Assembly (NCBI RefSeq): GCF_004522235.1
Contig: NZ_SDLT01000041.1
Location: forward strand, 1-64,000
DNA: 64,000 nucleotides
Direction: 5' to 3'
DNA from: Amycolatopsis nivea
GTDB taxonomy: Bacteria > Actinomycetota > Actinomycetes > Mycobacteriales > Pseudonocardiaceae
Each line of letters begins with the position of its first letter. The stretch's first letter is position 1. The notes under the pieces were generated by a model. That model was not told the origin of the DNA. It saw only the letters and a list, made by a program, of their open reading frames with translations, and did no database searches. This document shows positions 24,715-33,416 of the stretch, one piece after another. A program made the translations under genes and the position numbers.

Positions 24715-25515
24715 TTGACGTCACCTTCAGCGACAGGGAACCGTCGACGCACCGCCGCGACGGACGTCCTTCCGGACATCGCAAAGCTGACCCAGCTCAG
24801 CGACGAGCAACTGGAAGAACTGGTGCTTGCCAACCTCGGCCCGGACGCAGCCGGGCTGTGGGAGTCCCTGATCGCCCCACCGCTGCTCGGCCGTGTCCGG
24901 GCGATCTTGGTAGCGACACAGCACAGAATCGACAACGACCTCCGCACACGACGATCGAGACGCAGCGAACGGCGCAGCAAGCTGGGCCTCGACCTGACGT
25001 CGCCCTACGAACAGAGATACGACCAGTGGCGTGGCCGCGTCACCGTGTTCAAACGCCTCGTCGAGACCAGGCTGTCCCAGACACGCGCCGCCACGGCCGA
25101 CGAAAACCACAGAGCAGCCGCTCTGAACCATCGGCACCGCAACGCCGTGCGGATGCTCGCCAAGGCCATCGACTGCCACCGCCGCGCCGTGGGCACCGCC
25201 TTCGATCCCGAGCCGGCCGATCGGGCGCTGTGGCAGGTCCTCGACGACGTCACCGTTCCCCTGGGGCCACAAGGAGTTTCGGTGCCAGTCCGCGACATGC
25301 TCGACACGTACTGGTCGTTCGACGAGAACCACCCGAGCCCGCCGCTCAACCTGTTCTCGCAACACGCGCAGAAGGACACGGCTATGGACTCCGCTGAGGA
25401 CGACGGCCCAGACATGACCGAACCCCCAGCGCCCTGGCCGGAAGACCTGGAGGTATTCGCCGAGGCCGTCCGGCCGACGACGAATCCGGTGCGGGCAACC
25501 GACGGCAAGGACTAG
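24715..25515 (+). CDS. Hypothetical helical protein
   Basis: 266 residues from a TTG at 24715 with a perfect AGGAGGAG site 5 nt upstream. The middle is strongly helical and basic (RVRAILVATQHRIDNDL; RRSRRSERRSKLGL; VTVFKRLVETRLSQTRAATA), and the end is acidic (DSAEDDGPDMTEPP). No catalytic motif or membrane segment is evident. I do not recognise the family. It begins a run of plus-strand genes of unknown role. Confidence 0.65.
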   Translation: MTSPSATGNRRRTAATDVLPDIAKLTQLSDEQLEELVLANLGPDAAGLWESLIAPPLLGRVRAILVATQHRIDNDLRTRRSRRSERRSKLGLDLTSPYEQRYDQWRGRVTVFKRLVETRLSQTRAATADENHRAAALNHRHRNAVRMLAKAIDCHRRAVGTAFDPEPADRALWQVLDDVTVPLGPQGVSVPVRDMLDTYWSFDENHPSPPLNLFSQHAQKDTAMDSAEDDGPDMTEPPAPWPEDLEVFAEAVRPTTNPVRATDGKD

Positions 25516-25604
25516 CACGCTGCCGTCCGGACGGCAGCCGCTGGGCTGCTGTCCGTGCCAGATCCTGCGTGGCCCGCCGGAAAAGGACAGGAGGAGAGAA
25601 ACCA

Positions 25605-26087
25605 TTGCAGCCACTGGCAAAGACCGCCGGGACACGCCGTCTGCGCGACAGACACGATGTCCCGCGACAGGAAGCACTCGGTCACCGAAGGCCGGCAACG
25701 GCCAACGAGAGCCGACGGGACCCGCTGAACGCCTGCCGCTGCGGACTGCGCTCCTTGTCCCAGGAAATCAAGGCGGACGCGGAATCCGACCGCGCCGAAC
25801 CCAGGACGATCCGGCTCGCCTACCTCGAGATCACCAGTGTCCACGGTCCGAACGGCTGGACGTGCAACACGCACCACAAGGAATTCTGCACCAACAACTT
25901 TGACGAACCCGATGCCTCGATCTCGTGCGCGTGCGGCCTCTACGGCCTCGGCGATGCCGCGCAGACAGTCACCGCGGTGTGGTCGCGCACGACCGACAGG
26001 GCAACCGGATGGAACACGACGGAACTGACCACCACAAGACACGGACTCACGAAATGCCCGACCAGTACACGCCGGATCAGCTGCTGA
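25605..26087 (+). CDS. Cys-rich hypothetical protein
   Basis: 160 residues from a TTG at 25605 with an AGGAGGAG site. The N-terminal 55 residues are basic and look disordered. The core holds three Cys groups: CRCGLRSLSQ, WTCNTHHKEFC and ISCACGLYG, so a zinc-binding fold is likely. It overlaps the next gene by 34 bp. The function is unknown. Confidence 0.5.
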   Translation: MQPLAKTAGTRRLRDRHDVPRQEALGHRRPATANESRRDPLNACRCGLRSLSQEIKADAESDRAEPRTIRLAYLEITSVHGPNGWTCNTHHKEFCTNNFDEPDASISCACGLYGLGDAAQTVTAVWSRTTDRATGWNTTELTTTRHGLTKCPTSTRRISC

Positions 26088-27043
26088 TGGCCGATCACGG
26101 GACCCCAGTTGCGAGGGACCGAACCGCATCGCTGGCATGGCGACGGCTTTACGACGCTCCCGGCTTCGTCCACGAAACCCCCGACCATTGCGGACGAACA
26201 TGGCGGATGTGGTTCGCCGACGCCGGCACGTCCCGCGACCCGCATCCCCGAGGATGGCGACTAGCCCCGCTCGCCGCGCTCGATCAGATCGCCTTCGTTC
26301 CGCACACCGGAGACGGCCGGGAATTCGACGCCGCCGCCGCGCTGATCAACGCGGACGCGCGCGACCGTGCGAGACCACCGCGGCGCGCCGGAGCGCGTCC
26401 CTCGACCGAAGCACGAATCCAACTGCTCAACGAAGCCGCACCGACCAGTCTGCACCGGCACCTCCCGGGCCGACAGCACGCCTCAGGCGTCGCGGTGACC
26501 CTGCACCTGGACACCGGCGACCTGACCGCGTGCATCGCCGAAGGAGACCTGCCGGACCGGACCGCCTGGTGGGCGATCCCGTGCGTGACCACCGCCGCCG
26601 CGAACCGCGCACTGCACGAGATCGCCGGCCTGGCACCACCGCTGCTCGCCGCTGACCCCGCAGAGCCGTACCAGGTCCGCGGCCCGGGCGAGCTGGCCCG
26701 CCGCCGGATCCGCGAGCACCTCGCGTCGGCTTTCTCCGACGACGACCTGGTGCTCGGCATGTACGCCGGCGACTGGTTCGAGAAAGACCCCGCATCCTCC
26801 GGAATCACCGCCGCAACCCGCAACGACGAGCTGACCGCGTGGGTCGCTGCCTACGAAGAAAACGTCGCTTCCGGACGCTGGCGGAGGTTCTTCCCACAGG
26901 GCTTGGACATCGGCGGGTGTCGGCACGTGGTGCTGCGCGGCACCCTACAGTGGGCCCGCACGCACCGGGACCTATTGCGCGAAGGGTCGCGCGCACCGCG
27001 ACACCAGCCGTCGCGGGATCGCACCGAGGACCGGCTGCCGTGA
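26054..27043 (+). CDS. Hypothetical protein
   Basis: 329 residues from ATG 26054. It contains Trp-rich aromatic segments (SLAWRRLYDAPGFVHETPDH; CGRTWRMWFADAG; TAWWAIPCVTTAAAN) and an acidic helix near the end (HLASAFSDDDLVLGMYAGDW). No catalytic motif is recognised. It shares its stop with the next start (TGATG), so it is translationally coupled to the small helix-turn-helix gene that follows. Confidence 0.65.
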   Translation: MPDQYTPDQLLMADHGTPVARDRTASLAWRRLYDAPGFVHETPDHCGRTWRMWFADAGTSRDPHPRGWRLAPLAALDQIAFVPHTGDGREFDAAAALINADARDRARPPRRAGARPSTEARIQLLNEAAPTSLHRHLPGRQHASGVAVTLHLDTGDLTACIAEGDLPDRTAWWAIPCVTTAAANRALHEIAGLAPPLLAADPAEPYQVRGPGELARRRIREHLASAFSDDDLVLGMYAGDWFEKDPASSGITAATRNDELTAWVAAYEENVASGRWRRFFPQGLDIGGCRHVVLRGTLQWARTHRDLLREGSRAPRHQPSRDRTEDRLP

Positions 27044-27501
27044 TGCCGACCCGTATCCCTGAGCGGCAGAGCCGTAACGAACAAATGGCGCAGGACTACC
27101 GGGACGGCAAAACGATCACGTGGATCGCCGCCGCCTACGGGCTGTCGCTGAGCTGGACCGGCCGGATCCTCCGGCAGCAGGGCATCGCCATGCCTCCTGT
27201 GCGACAAGGGGTGAAACGCAAACTCAACGTCGCGCAAGTCGTCCGCGACTATCAGCACGGAGCCACCATCCAGACCGTTGCGGATACCCACCACGCCTCC
27301 TACGGCACGATCCGCCGACTGCTCCTGCGCGAAAAAGTCGCCATCCGGCCCCACGGCGGACAAAACGCAATCACCCCGGCGGCACGGTGCCAGCCGCCTC
27401 CGCCGGTCGCAGGCGGCGAAACCGGTAAGCCGCACCGCCGCGGGACCGGCCCGCGCAAGTCCGACGTCGACAGCAGCGCAAGAACATGGACATATTCGTG
27501 A
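27043..27501 (+). CDS. Small protein with two helix-turn-helix segments
   Basis: 152 residues. Two consecutive resolvase-type helix-turn-helix units are visible: QDYRDGKTITWIAAAYGLSL plus WTGRILRQQGI, and RDYQHGATIQTVADTHHASY plus GTIRRLLLREKV. The C-terminal 45 residues are Pro/Gly/basic. This is typical of DNA-binding accessory proteins in actinomycete mobile elements and regulatory islands. It shares one base with the previous gene and overlaps the next by 16 bp. Confidence 0.7.
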   Translation: MPTRIPERQSRNEQMAQDYRDGKTITWIAAAYGLSLSWTGRILRQQGIAMPPVRQGVKRKLNVAQVVRDYQHGATIQTVADTHHASYGTIRRLLLREKVAIRPHGGQNAITPAARCQPPPPVAGGETGKPHRRGTGPRKSDVDSSARTWTYS

Positions 27502-28409
27502 CGAAGAGCCACAACACATCTCAGCCATCGCCGCGGCACCTGTTGCTCGGCGCCGTCCTGCACGCACAACGCAGCACGACCAGGATGACTCTGCGCGAGG
27601 TAGGGAACTTGATCCACAAACACCACGCGCAAATCGCGCAGTGGGAACTCGGCGTCCGCAAGCCCGACGCCGAGCACGTGGGAGGAATCCTGTGCGCCCT
27701 GCGCATCTGCCCAGACGACCATGCCTACATCTCCAGCCTCGCAAGGACCACCGACCCCAGCGTGGTCATCCTCCAACCGGCACACCACCGCCACCATGCC
27801 GAGGCACGAAAACACTTCAACCAACTCGCCAGGTCCTTCGTGGACTACCATCCCACGCTGATACCCGCGTCTGTGTGGACATCCGACTACGCACGCGCCG
27901 TCCTGAAAGACCACGGCGCCACCCCCGGAGAGATCGGGGAGTTCGTCAACGCCCAGGCGGCACAGCGACGGCTTCTGCAGACCCCGACCACGCAATCGCG
28001 CAGGAAACAAGTCGAGATCTTCATCGGCGAACCCGCCCTGTCCGGCCCCGCCCCGGCACCGGACATCATCCTCGGCCAGCTCCGATTCCTGCGCGCACTG
28101 GGAAACGCGAACCCCATGGTCAGGGTGCGCGTCCTTTCACCGGAAATCTGCGCCCGCCCGACGCTGGGGCACCCGTTCACCTGCTACGAGACATCCGCCG
28201 GCCCGGTCGCCTACTTCGCGCACCACAGCGCCGGCGTCTTCGCCCCCGACCACGGAGCCTACCGACGACTGACCGCAGACCTGCGCCTGCTCGCACTGTC
28301 CACAAACGACTCTCGGCAGGCGATCAACGACCGCATCCAGGAACTCGACACACCCTCCCCGGCGACAGAACCTCCCTGCACGCCCGCGGCGAGCGAGGCC
28401 CGCTCATGA
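27486..28409 (+). CDS. XRE-family regulator with DUF5753-like domain
   Basis: 307 residues (a GTG at 27498 is an alternative start). The helix-turn-helix covers about residues 20-75 (LLLGAVLHAQRSTTRMTLRE; HKHHAQIAQWELGVRKPDAE). A sensor domain follows, with LIPASVWTSDYARAVLKDHG in the place where DUF5753 proteins have IPGLLQTxEYARA, and QLRFLRALGNANPMVRVRVL corresponding to the QLxxL segment. It differs clearly from the regulator at 19171, so it probably has its own targets. ATGA overlap with the next regulator. Confidence 0.8.
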   Translation: MDIFVTKSHNTSQPSPRHLLLGAVLHAQRSTTRMTLREVGNLIHKHHAQIAQWELGVRKPDAEHVGGILCALRICPDDHAYISSLARTTDPSVVILQPAHHRHHAEARKHFNQLARSFVDYHPTLIPASVWTSDYARAVLKDHGATPGEIGEFVNAQAAQRRLLQTPTTQSRRKQVEIFIGEPALSGPAPAPDIILGQLRFLRALGNANPMVRVRVLSPEICARPTLGHPFTCYETSAGPVAYFAHHSAGVFAPDHGAYRRLTADLRLLALSTNDSRQAINDRIQELDTPSPATEPPCTPAASEARS

Positions 28410-29041
28410 CACCCCGCTCCGCCGTCGGTGACACGGGCACACCGGATGCTGCTGGCGAACCGGTCGAGACAGCGGGAGCGTTCGTGCGCAGGCACCGGCA
28501 GGCGTTAAACCTGAGCATCGACGACCTCGCCGGCCGCTCCGGAATCAGCGCTTCCACCATCGGGATCCTCGAACGGGGTCGCACCCCACTGCGATCGCTG
28601 TGGACCACGGCCGCCTTGGCCTATGCCCTGAAAGCCGACCCGTACTCGCTCGTGATCGCCGCAGGCCGCGGTTTCCCGCCAGCTTCGCACTCAGACCGCG
28701 GCCGGGAACACCGCCCCACGACCGTGGCCGACATCGCGAGCCCGCGCCGATCCGCGGTCTGCTTCGGCGAAGTGCTCTACCTGTGGCGCACCAAGCACCA
28801 TCGCACTCTGACCCACGTCGCCCGACTGTCGGACACCGACCGCTTACGGCTGTCACGAATCGAACGCATGACGGCCGCGCCGTCAATCCCCACCGTCGTG
28901 AAGATCGCCGACGCCCTGGACCTGCCGCGCACGGAGCTGCTGATCGTGGCCATGTGCGACCAGCTCCGCCGTGACCGGTACGCCCACGAAGGCAAGGCCT
29001 ACACACCCCACGTGCGCGACCCGTACACCCGATCCGTGTGA
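28406..29041 (+). CDS. XRE-family regulator with two helix-turn-helix units
   Basis: 211 residues. A first XRE unit (AGAFVRRHRQALNLSIDDLA; GISASTIGILERGRTPLRSL) is followed, after a basic linker, by a second (LYLWRTKHHRTLTHVARLSD; LRLSRIERMTAAPSIPTVVK). A duplicated DNA-binding domain without a sensor domain is uncommon. It overlaps the preceding XRE/DUF5753 gene by ATGA, so the two may act as a pair. It ends the plus-strand accessory run. Confidence 0.8.
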   Translation: MTPRSAVGDTGTPDAAGEPVETAGAFVRRHRQALNLSIDDLAGRSGISASTIGILERGRTPLRSLWTTAALAYALKADPYSLVIAAGRGFPPASHSDRGREHRPTTVADIASPRRSAVCFGEVLYLWRTKHHRTLTHVARLSDTDRLRLSRIERMTAAPSIPTVVKIADALDLPRTELLIVAMCDQLRRDRYAHEGKAYTPHVRDPYTRSV

Positions 29042-29364
29042 CGGCGGCACCAAACCCAAGCGCATCGCCGCCGGCCAAGGCACGCCGGGACCCTTGCGGA
29101 CAACCGGAATCCTGTCCGCAGACTCGGTCTGTCTGGGCGGCCCGCCGACGCGCATTGCAGCACACGCGGATCCCGGGACCAGCGCAGCTGCCCGTCGCGG
29201 GCCCTCAACGTCAAGCTCGTCTACATCGCCGAAACCCTCGCCGACCCCACATCGACCTCCTGTCCGAGCACGGCGACTATAGGCTCGCACGACCGAATTC
29301 GAAGCATATCGCTCGATTGTGGTGTGCCTGCCACGCCTGCCAGGCTCGCCAGCCGCTCATCGAC
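29042..29364. other. Gap without a convincing gene
   Basis: About 320 bp between the last XRE gene (plus) and the broken STAS gene (minus). Open frames here are short and look like continuation shadows. No hairpin terminator, repeat or RNA gene was recognised. Confidence 0.5.
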
Positions 29365-29741
29365 CTACACGGCCAGGAGGATCGGCCAGCGCCTGACCGG
29401 CGGTGGAATAGATCTCCAGGCGCCTTCGAGCCCGGACAGCTGCACTGGTCGCAACGCCGCCGACGAAGCAACAACGCGCACCCAAGTCCCCTCCTCTGCC
29501 CCGCTCTTTGCCTCGACCAGCAAGGTCAGCCCCGCCGAGCCGAAGAACGTCACCTCCTGTAAATCGATCACACGCGGTGCCGGACGCTCAGCCAGCGCCG
29601 CAGGAACGCTGCCTTGAGCTGCGGCATCGTCACATTGTCAACGTCGCCCGACACGCGCAGCAGCACAGCCCCCTCGATCCTCTCCAAGACAACTGGCATG
29701 TCGAACTTCGCCTCCGCCGGCCGGTCGTTGGGGAACGTCAT
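29365..29741 (-). pseudogene. STAS-domain anti-sigma factor antagonist, frameshifted
   Basis: Two minus-strand frames together make one STAS protein. The first runs MTFPNDRPAEAKFDMP, then VLERIEGAVLLRVSGDVD, ending TMPQLKAAFL. The second continues ALAERPAPRVIDL, then QEVTFFGSAGLTLLVEAKSG, which holds the conserved Ser/Gly of the STAS phosphoacceptor loop. The frame change is a single-base -1 shift near 29595-29605, in a CGGCGC run. As read, the first frame stops after SVRHRV. STAS antagonists bind anti-sigma kinases in stress control. The gene is either inactivated or the sequence has an error. No cognate kinase gene is adjacent. Confidence 0.75.
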
Positions 29742-30025
29742 CGGCCACAAAATGGCCTTCCGGGCAGCCATCCGCGACTAGAGCCGTCCTGGCGCGCCTA
29801 CTGCCAGCGCCAATTGCCGGTGAGGCGGAAGACCGGACTTGCGGCGCGACTCCGGCACCGACCTGCTCGCGCCTCGCCTGAAGCCAGTAAAACTGAGCAA
29901 GGCCGTGAATATGACTGACAAGGCCCGTCGGGCGAACGGCGCGCCAACACATTCGCAGAAATGGCCCGCAAGGCGATTTAACTGTGGAAGCAGAACCTGC
30001 TCACCCTGATCCCAATGGCCCTCGT

Positions 30026-30976
30026 TCAGGACGAGTGGGAGCGGTGTGCTTGGCGGAGGACGGCGACAGCTTCGTCGCGCCAGGCTCGTGCGCTCGCCAT
30101 CGTTTTCGTGAAGGGAGGGCTGATGTGGATGTGGCCTCGGCCGAGGGTGAATGTCGCGGGGACGCCGGCGTCGTTGAGGCGTTGTGCGTATGCTTCGCCG
30201 TCGTCGCGCAGTGGGTCGTATTCGGCGGACATGATGTGTGCCGGCGGCAATCCGGAGAGGTCGGGGGCCAGGAGCGGCGAGACGTACGGCGCGTTGATTT
30301 CCTCGGGGGACGGCAGGTAGTAGTCGAGCAGCCTCGTGATGTCGGCTGTGGTGAGGCCGTACCCGGTGCCGTTGGACCGGTGGGACGGCAAGCTGCCGGT
30401 GAGGTCGACGCACGGCACTTCGAGCAGTTGGAAGGCGATCCGCGGGCCGCCCTCGTCGCGCACCTTCAAGGTCAGTGCCGCGGCGAGGTTGGCGCCTGCG
30501 GAGCCGCCGCCGACGGTGATGAGGTCGGGGCGGATTCCGATTTCCTCGGCGTGCTCGGCGGTCCAGAGCAGTGCGGCGTAGCAGTCGTTGAGTTCGGTGG
30601 GGTATTTGTGTTCCGGTGCTTTGCGGTAGTCGACGGCGATGACGACGCACCCGGCGCCTGCGGCGCGTTCTTGTCCCAGGATGTCGATGAAGGGGTTCTT
30701 GGCGCTGCCGCCGATCCAGCCGCCGCCGTGGAGGTACAGGTGGGCGGGCAGGCGAGTGTCGGCGATGGGCCGGTGGATCACGAGGTCGACGGTTCCGCCG
30801 TCGACCGGGATGGTGACCTCGCGGCGTTCCTTGATCGGGGGCCCGGGTTGTGCGAGCTGCTGGGCGAGAGCGGCTGCTTGGGCCGCTTCTTTCGCGCGGA
30901 AGGCGGGGAAGTCGATCTGCTCCGGCAGCGGTTCGAGCGAGAGGAGCAGGGATTCAGCGAAGGGATCGAGCGGCAT
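30026..30976 (-). CDS. HSL-family alpha/beta hydrolase (esterase)
   Basis: 316 residues. The oxyanion motif HGGGW (in HLYLHGGGWIGGS), the nucleophile elbow GGGSAGAN, the acid region (SAEYDPLRDDGEAYA) and the His (RGHIHISPPF) are intact, which defines the hormone-sensitive-lipase type of carboxylesterases. It is cytoplasmic, with no signal peptide. It overlaps the GH32-like gene by 23 bp, has an AGGAGGC ribosome site, and is probably under the adjacent LacI regulator. Removal of acyl groups from an imported sugar before glycosidic cleavage is a reasonable inference. Confidence 0.88.
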   Translation of the reverse strand: MPLDPFAESLLLSLEPLPEQIDFPAFRAKEAAQAAALAQQLAQPGPPIKERREVTIPVDGGTVDLVIHRPIADTRLPAHLYLHGGGWIGGSAKNPFIDILGQERAAGAGCVVIAVDYRKAPEHKYPTELNDCYAALLWTAEHAEEIGIRPDLITVGGGSAGANLAAALTLKVRDEGGPRIAFQLLEVPCVDLTGSLPSHRSNGTGYGLTTADITRLLDYYLPSPEEINAPYVSPLLAPDLSGLPPAHIMSAEYDPLRDDGEAYAQRLNDAGVPATFTLGRGHIHISPPFTKTMASARAWRDEAVAVLRQAHRSHSS

Positions 30977-31943
30977 CGTGCCTCCTGGTCTCGAGCAGTG
31001 ACAGGCGGTCCCGGACCGGGTTGACCGGGGTGAGGGATCCGTTGGCGCAGCGGACGCGGACGGGGTCGGACAGTTCGCCGGCGAACCGGCCCTCGCGGCG
31101 CTCGACGAAACCGAGGAGGCACCAGGAGCCGGCTGCGTCCTGCACGAGCCGGGGGGCGTACAGGTTGGGCACCGGCACCGGCCGGGCCAGCGACAGGTCC
31201 CACGGGCCGGTGACCGAGGCGCCGGGCACCGTCCACAGCAGCTGGTCGGCGTCGTCGCGTTCGGACAGGTTGCTGCAGAACAACAGCAGCGGCTGGCCGT
31301 CGACGACGGCGGCCTGGGGGACCTCGAGGTGGCCGAACCCGGCCGGTTCGGTCAACGGCGGACCGACGTCCCAGTGCAGCAGGTCTGCCGAGCGGGCGTG
31401 CCCGACGACGCCGCGGCTGCCCGGCGGGGCGTCCTTGGCGTGCGCGGTGACGAGCATGTGCCAGCCGTCTCCGGCGGGGTCGGGGAAGACCCAGGGGTCG
31501 CGCCAGGCCTCGCCGGCCCAGTCGCTCGCGTCGTGGTCCTCGTACCAGGCCGGGTCTGGTTCGACCAGCGGTCTGTTTCCGTGGCGGTGCCAGGTTTCCA
31601 GATCGTCGGAGATCGCCAGCCCGATGCGCTGCACGGCACGGTCGCGGGACTGGGTGACGCCGGTGTAGAAGAGGTACCACCGCTGGTCCGGTCCGCGGAC
31701 GACGTTGCCGGTCCAGGTGGCGAGGTCGTCCCAGGCGGGTCCGTCGGACGGGACGAGTGCGTCGGCGCGCAGGTCCCAGGTGCGCAGGTCGTCGGACACG
31801 GCGTGGCCGATCGAGGCGCGCCGGTGGCGGCGCTCGGGATCGAGCAGGGCGCGAGAGGCGCGGAGGAAGAACGCGTGATGGCGTTCGTCGTCGTCGCGCG
31901 TGTACCAGCTGTCCCAGATCCACGAATCAGGCAGGCGCAGCAT
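30954..31943 (-). CDS. GH32-like glycoside hydrolase (beta-fructosidase fold)
   Basis: 329 residues, essentially only the five-bladed beta-propeller of the GH32/GH43/GH68 group. Likely catalytic residues are Asp11 in WIWDSWYTRD (nucleophile), the RDP motif at 148-150 (AWRDPWVF) and Glu207 in HLEVPQ (acid/base). The C-terminal beta-sandwich of invertases is missing. No signal peptide, so it would act on imported fructosides such as sucrose derivatives. The ATG follows AGGAGAACTGCG. It forms an operon with the esterase and is preceded by an operator-like site. Confidence 0.8.
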   Translation of the reverse strand: MLRLPDSWIWDSWYTRDDDERHHAFFLRASRALLDPERRHRRASIGHAVSDDLRTWDLRADALVPSDGPAWDDLATWTGNVVRGPDQRWYLFYTGVTQSRDRAVQRIGLAISDDLETWHRHGNRPLVEPDPAWYEDHDASDWAGEAWRDPWVFPDPAGDGWHMLVTAHAKDAPPGSRGVVGHARSADLLHWDVGPPLTEPAGFGHLEVPQAAVVDGQPLLLFCSNLSERDDADQLLWTVPGASVTGPWDLSLARPVPVPNLYAPRLVQDAAGSWCLLGFVERREGRFAGELSDPVRVRCANGSLTPVNPVRDRLSLLETRRHDAARSLR

Positions 31944-31960
31944 CGCAGTTCTCCTAGATT

Positions 31961-31973
31961 AATCGATTTAGCA
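31961..31973 (-). promoter_or_regulatory. Candidate LacI-family operator, copy 1
   Basis: Minus-strand TGCTAAATCGATT, centred on a CG step, with near-palindromic extension (TTAATCGATTTA). It lies 18-30 nt upstream of the GH32-like start, where repressor binding would block the promoter. The same 13-mer with one change occurs at 33128-33140. Confidence 0.55.
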
Positions 31974-32012
31974 CAGGGGTGCGTGAGATCGGCAAGCGGC
32001 GGGCGGCGCAGC

Positions 32013-33038
32013 TCAGCCTGCCGGAGGGGCTACGGAGGAGCGTTCGCGCAGCGGCATCGGCACCCAGCGGATGCCTGGTTCGGGGTTCGCGTCGAGCACG
32101 AGCTCGGCCGCGAGCTGGCCCATTGCCTCATGGGGCAGCGCGGCGGTCGTGAGCCCGGGGCGCAACGCTTCGGCGATCGGGTCGTCGTCGAAGGACACGA
32201 CCGAGAGATCGGCGGGGATGCTCAGCCCGGCTTCGCTGGCCGCGTTGTACGCGCCCACGGCGAGCCGGTCGTTCATGCAGATGACTGCCGTGGGGCGGTT
32301 GGGGCGGCGCAGCAGGGCGGTCATGCCGTCGAAGCCGCCGGGAACGTCCCAGTCCTCGGTGTACTCCGATGCGGCGAGCCGGTGGCCGTGATCCGCCAGC
32401 GCTTTCCGGATACCCTGCATGCGAAGTTTCGCCGCGAGGGACAGGTGAGCATCGCGTTCGTACGCCTCGTTGCGCCCGAGGACCGCCACGTTCCGGTGTC
32501 CCCGATCGAGGACTGCCGAGGTCACGGCGTAGGCCGCTTCCTCTTCGGCGGGCAGGACAGCGGGGAGTCGGCGGTTGCTGGTGGCGTTGAGCAGTACGGT
32601 CGGCAGCGTGAGCAGCTGGGGCGGCACGGTGATCCGCCTGCTGGACATCGCCGCGTAGATGACGCCGTCGACCTGCCGGTGCAGCATCGCGTCGATCGCG
32701 TCGCGCTCGATGTCGGGATCGCCCTGGGTTTCGGTGATCAGCACGACGTGGTCCCGTTCGCGGGCGGCGTTGAGGGCGCCGCGGATCATCGCGCCCGCGA
32801 AGCGCGTGGTGACCACCGTGTCCGAGATCAGCGCGATGGTCGCGGTCTTGTTCAGCCGCAGGCTGCGGGCCGCGGGATTGGGCCGGTAGCCGAGCTCTTT
32901 GGCCGCCGCGAGCACGCGCTGCCTCGCGTCCTCGGAGAGCCGGGTGCCCTCGCGTCCGTTGAGCACCCGCGAGGCCGCGGTGGTGGACAGCCCGGCCCGC
33001 TCGGCCACGTCCGCCAGCGTCACCCTTCGCTGAGCCAT
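32013..33038 (-). CDS. LacI-family transcriptional regulator
   Basis: 341 residues. The N-terminal helix-turn-helix is VTLADVAERAGLSTTAASRV, then LNGREGTRLSEDARQRVL and the hinge AAKELGYRPNPAARSLR. A periplasmic-binding-type sensor follows (ATIALISDTVVTTRFAGAMI ... VICMNDRLAVGAYNAASEAG). It probably represses the GH32-esterase operon downstream and the ABC importer upstream, and is released by a sugar. The ATG at 33038 has a GGAGAGGTGC site. Confidence 0.92.
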   Translation of the reverse strand: MAQRRVTLADVAERAGLSTTAASRVLNGREGTRLSEDARQRVLAAAKELGYRPNPAARSLRLNKTATIALISDTVVTTRFAGAMIRGALNAARERDHVVLITETQGDPDIERDAIDAMLHRQVDGVIYAAMSSRRITVPPQLLTLPTVLLNATSNRRLPAVLPAEEEAAYAVTSAVLDRGHRNVAVLGRNEAYERDAHLSLAAKLRMQGIRKALADHGHRLAASEYTEDWDVPGGFDGMTALLRRPNRPTAVICMNDRLAVGAYNAASEAGLSIPADLSVVSFDDDPIAEALRPGLTTAALPHEAMGQLAAELVLDANPEPGIRWVPMPLRERSSVAPPAG

Positions 33039-33127
33039 GCACCTCTCCGCCCTTGTCGTGCCCCGAGGTCGTGAATCCCGCACATCCTACGCGGGGTTGA
33101 CATCCCGGTTCCCGACACGCATCCTTC

Positions 33128-33146
33128 TGCTAAATCCATTGCGCAA
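33128..33146 (+). promoter_or_regulatory. Candidate LacI-family operator, copy 2
   Basis: TGCTAAATCCATT (33128-33140) matches the site before the GH32-like gene in 12 of 13 bases. It is followed by the palindrome TTGCGCAA (33139-33146), another CG-centred half-site arrangement. It is placed between the LacI gene and the ABC importer, about 70 bp before the leader frame, suiting control of both. Confidence 0.5.
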
Positions 33147-33197
33147 ACCGTATCACGGCCCGCTACCGCGGGGCAGCAGCAAAAACGAAGGACTTTC

Positions 33198-33416
33198 ATG
33201 GCCGCGAAGAAGTGGTCGATCGCAGTGCATGGCCGCCCGCCGGGAAGGCGGGCCGGGGCGGCTCGCCGCCGTCCGTCCATTGCGGACGGTCGTGTCTTCG
33301 TGTCGCGCGGCTCGTCCTTCCTCCGCCGTTGTCCGGTTGCCACCTGCGACCGGCTCGGGCACGACCCGGGGAGCCGGGGCTCAACTGTTTCAGCACCTAT
33401 CTCGATGTGGAGATGA
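33198..33416 (+). CDS. Possible leader peptide upstream of ABC importer
   Basis: 72 codons from ATG 33198 with a GAAGGAC site 6 nt upstream. Its stop overlaps the solute-binding protein start by ATGA, the usual pattern of translational coupling. The product is very basic (MAAKKWSIAVHGRPPGRRAG) and resembles no known protein. Within it a hairpin, CCGTCCG-N7-CGGACGG (33269-33289), could act as an attenuator. It is either a short coupling ORF or a chance frame. Confidence 0.35.
   Translation: MAAKKWSIAVHGRPPGRRAGAARRRPSIADGRVFVSRGSSFLRRCPVATCDRLGHDPGSRGSTVSAPISMWR

Noticed and set aside
27278..28405. Upstream extension of the last XRE regulator frame to 587 residues
   Set aside because: The extra 376 residues are Arg/Pro-rich and overlap the complete XRE/DUF5753 gene; the ATG at 28406 with ATGA overlap is far better.
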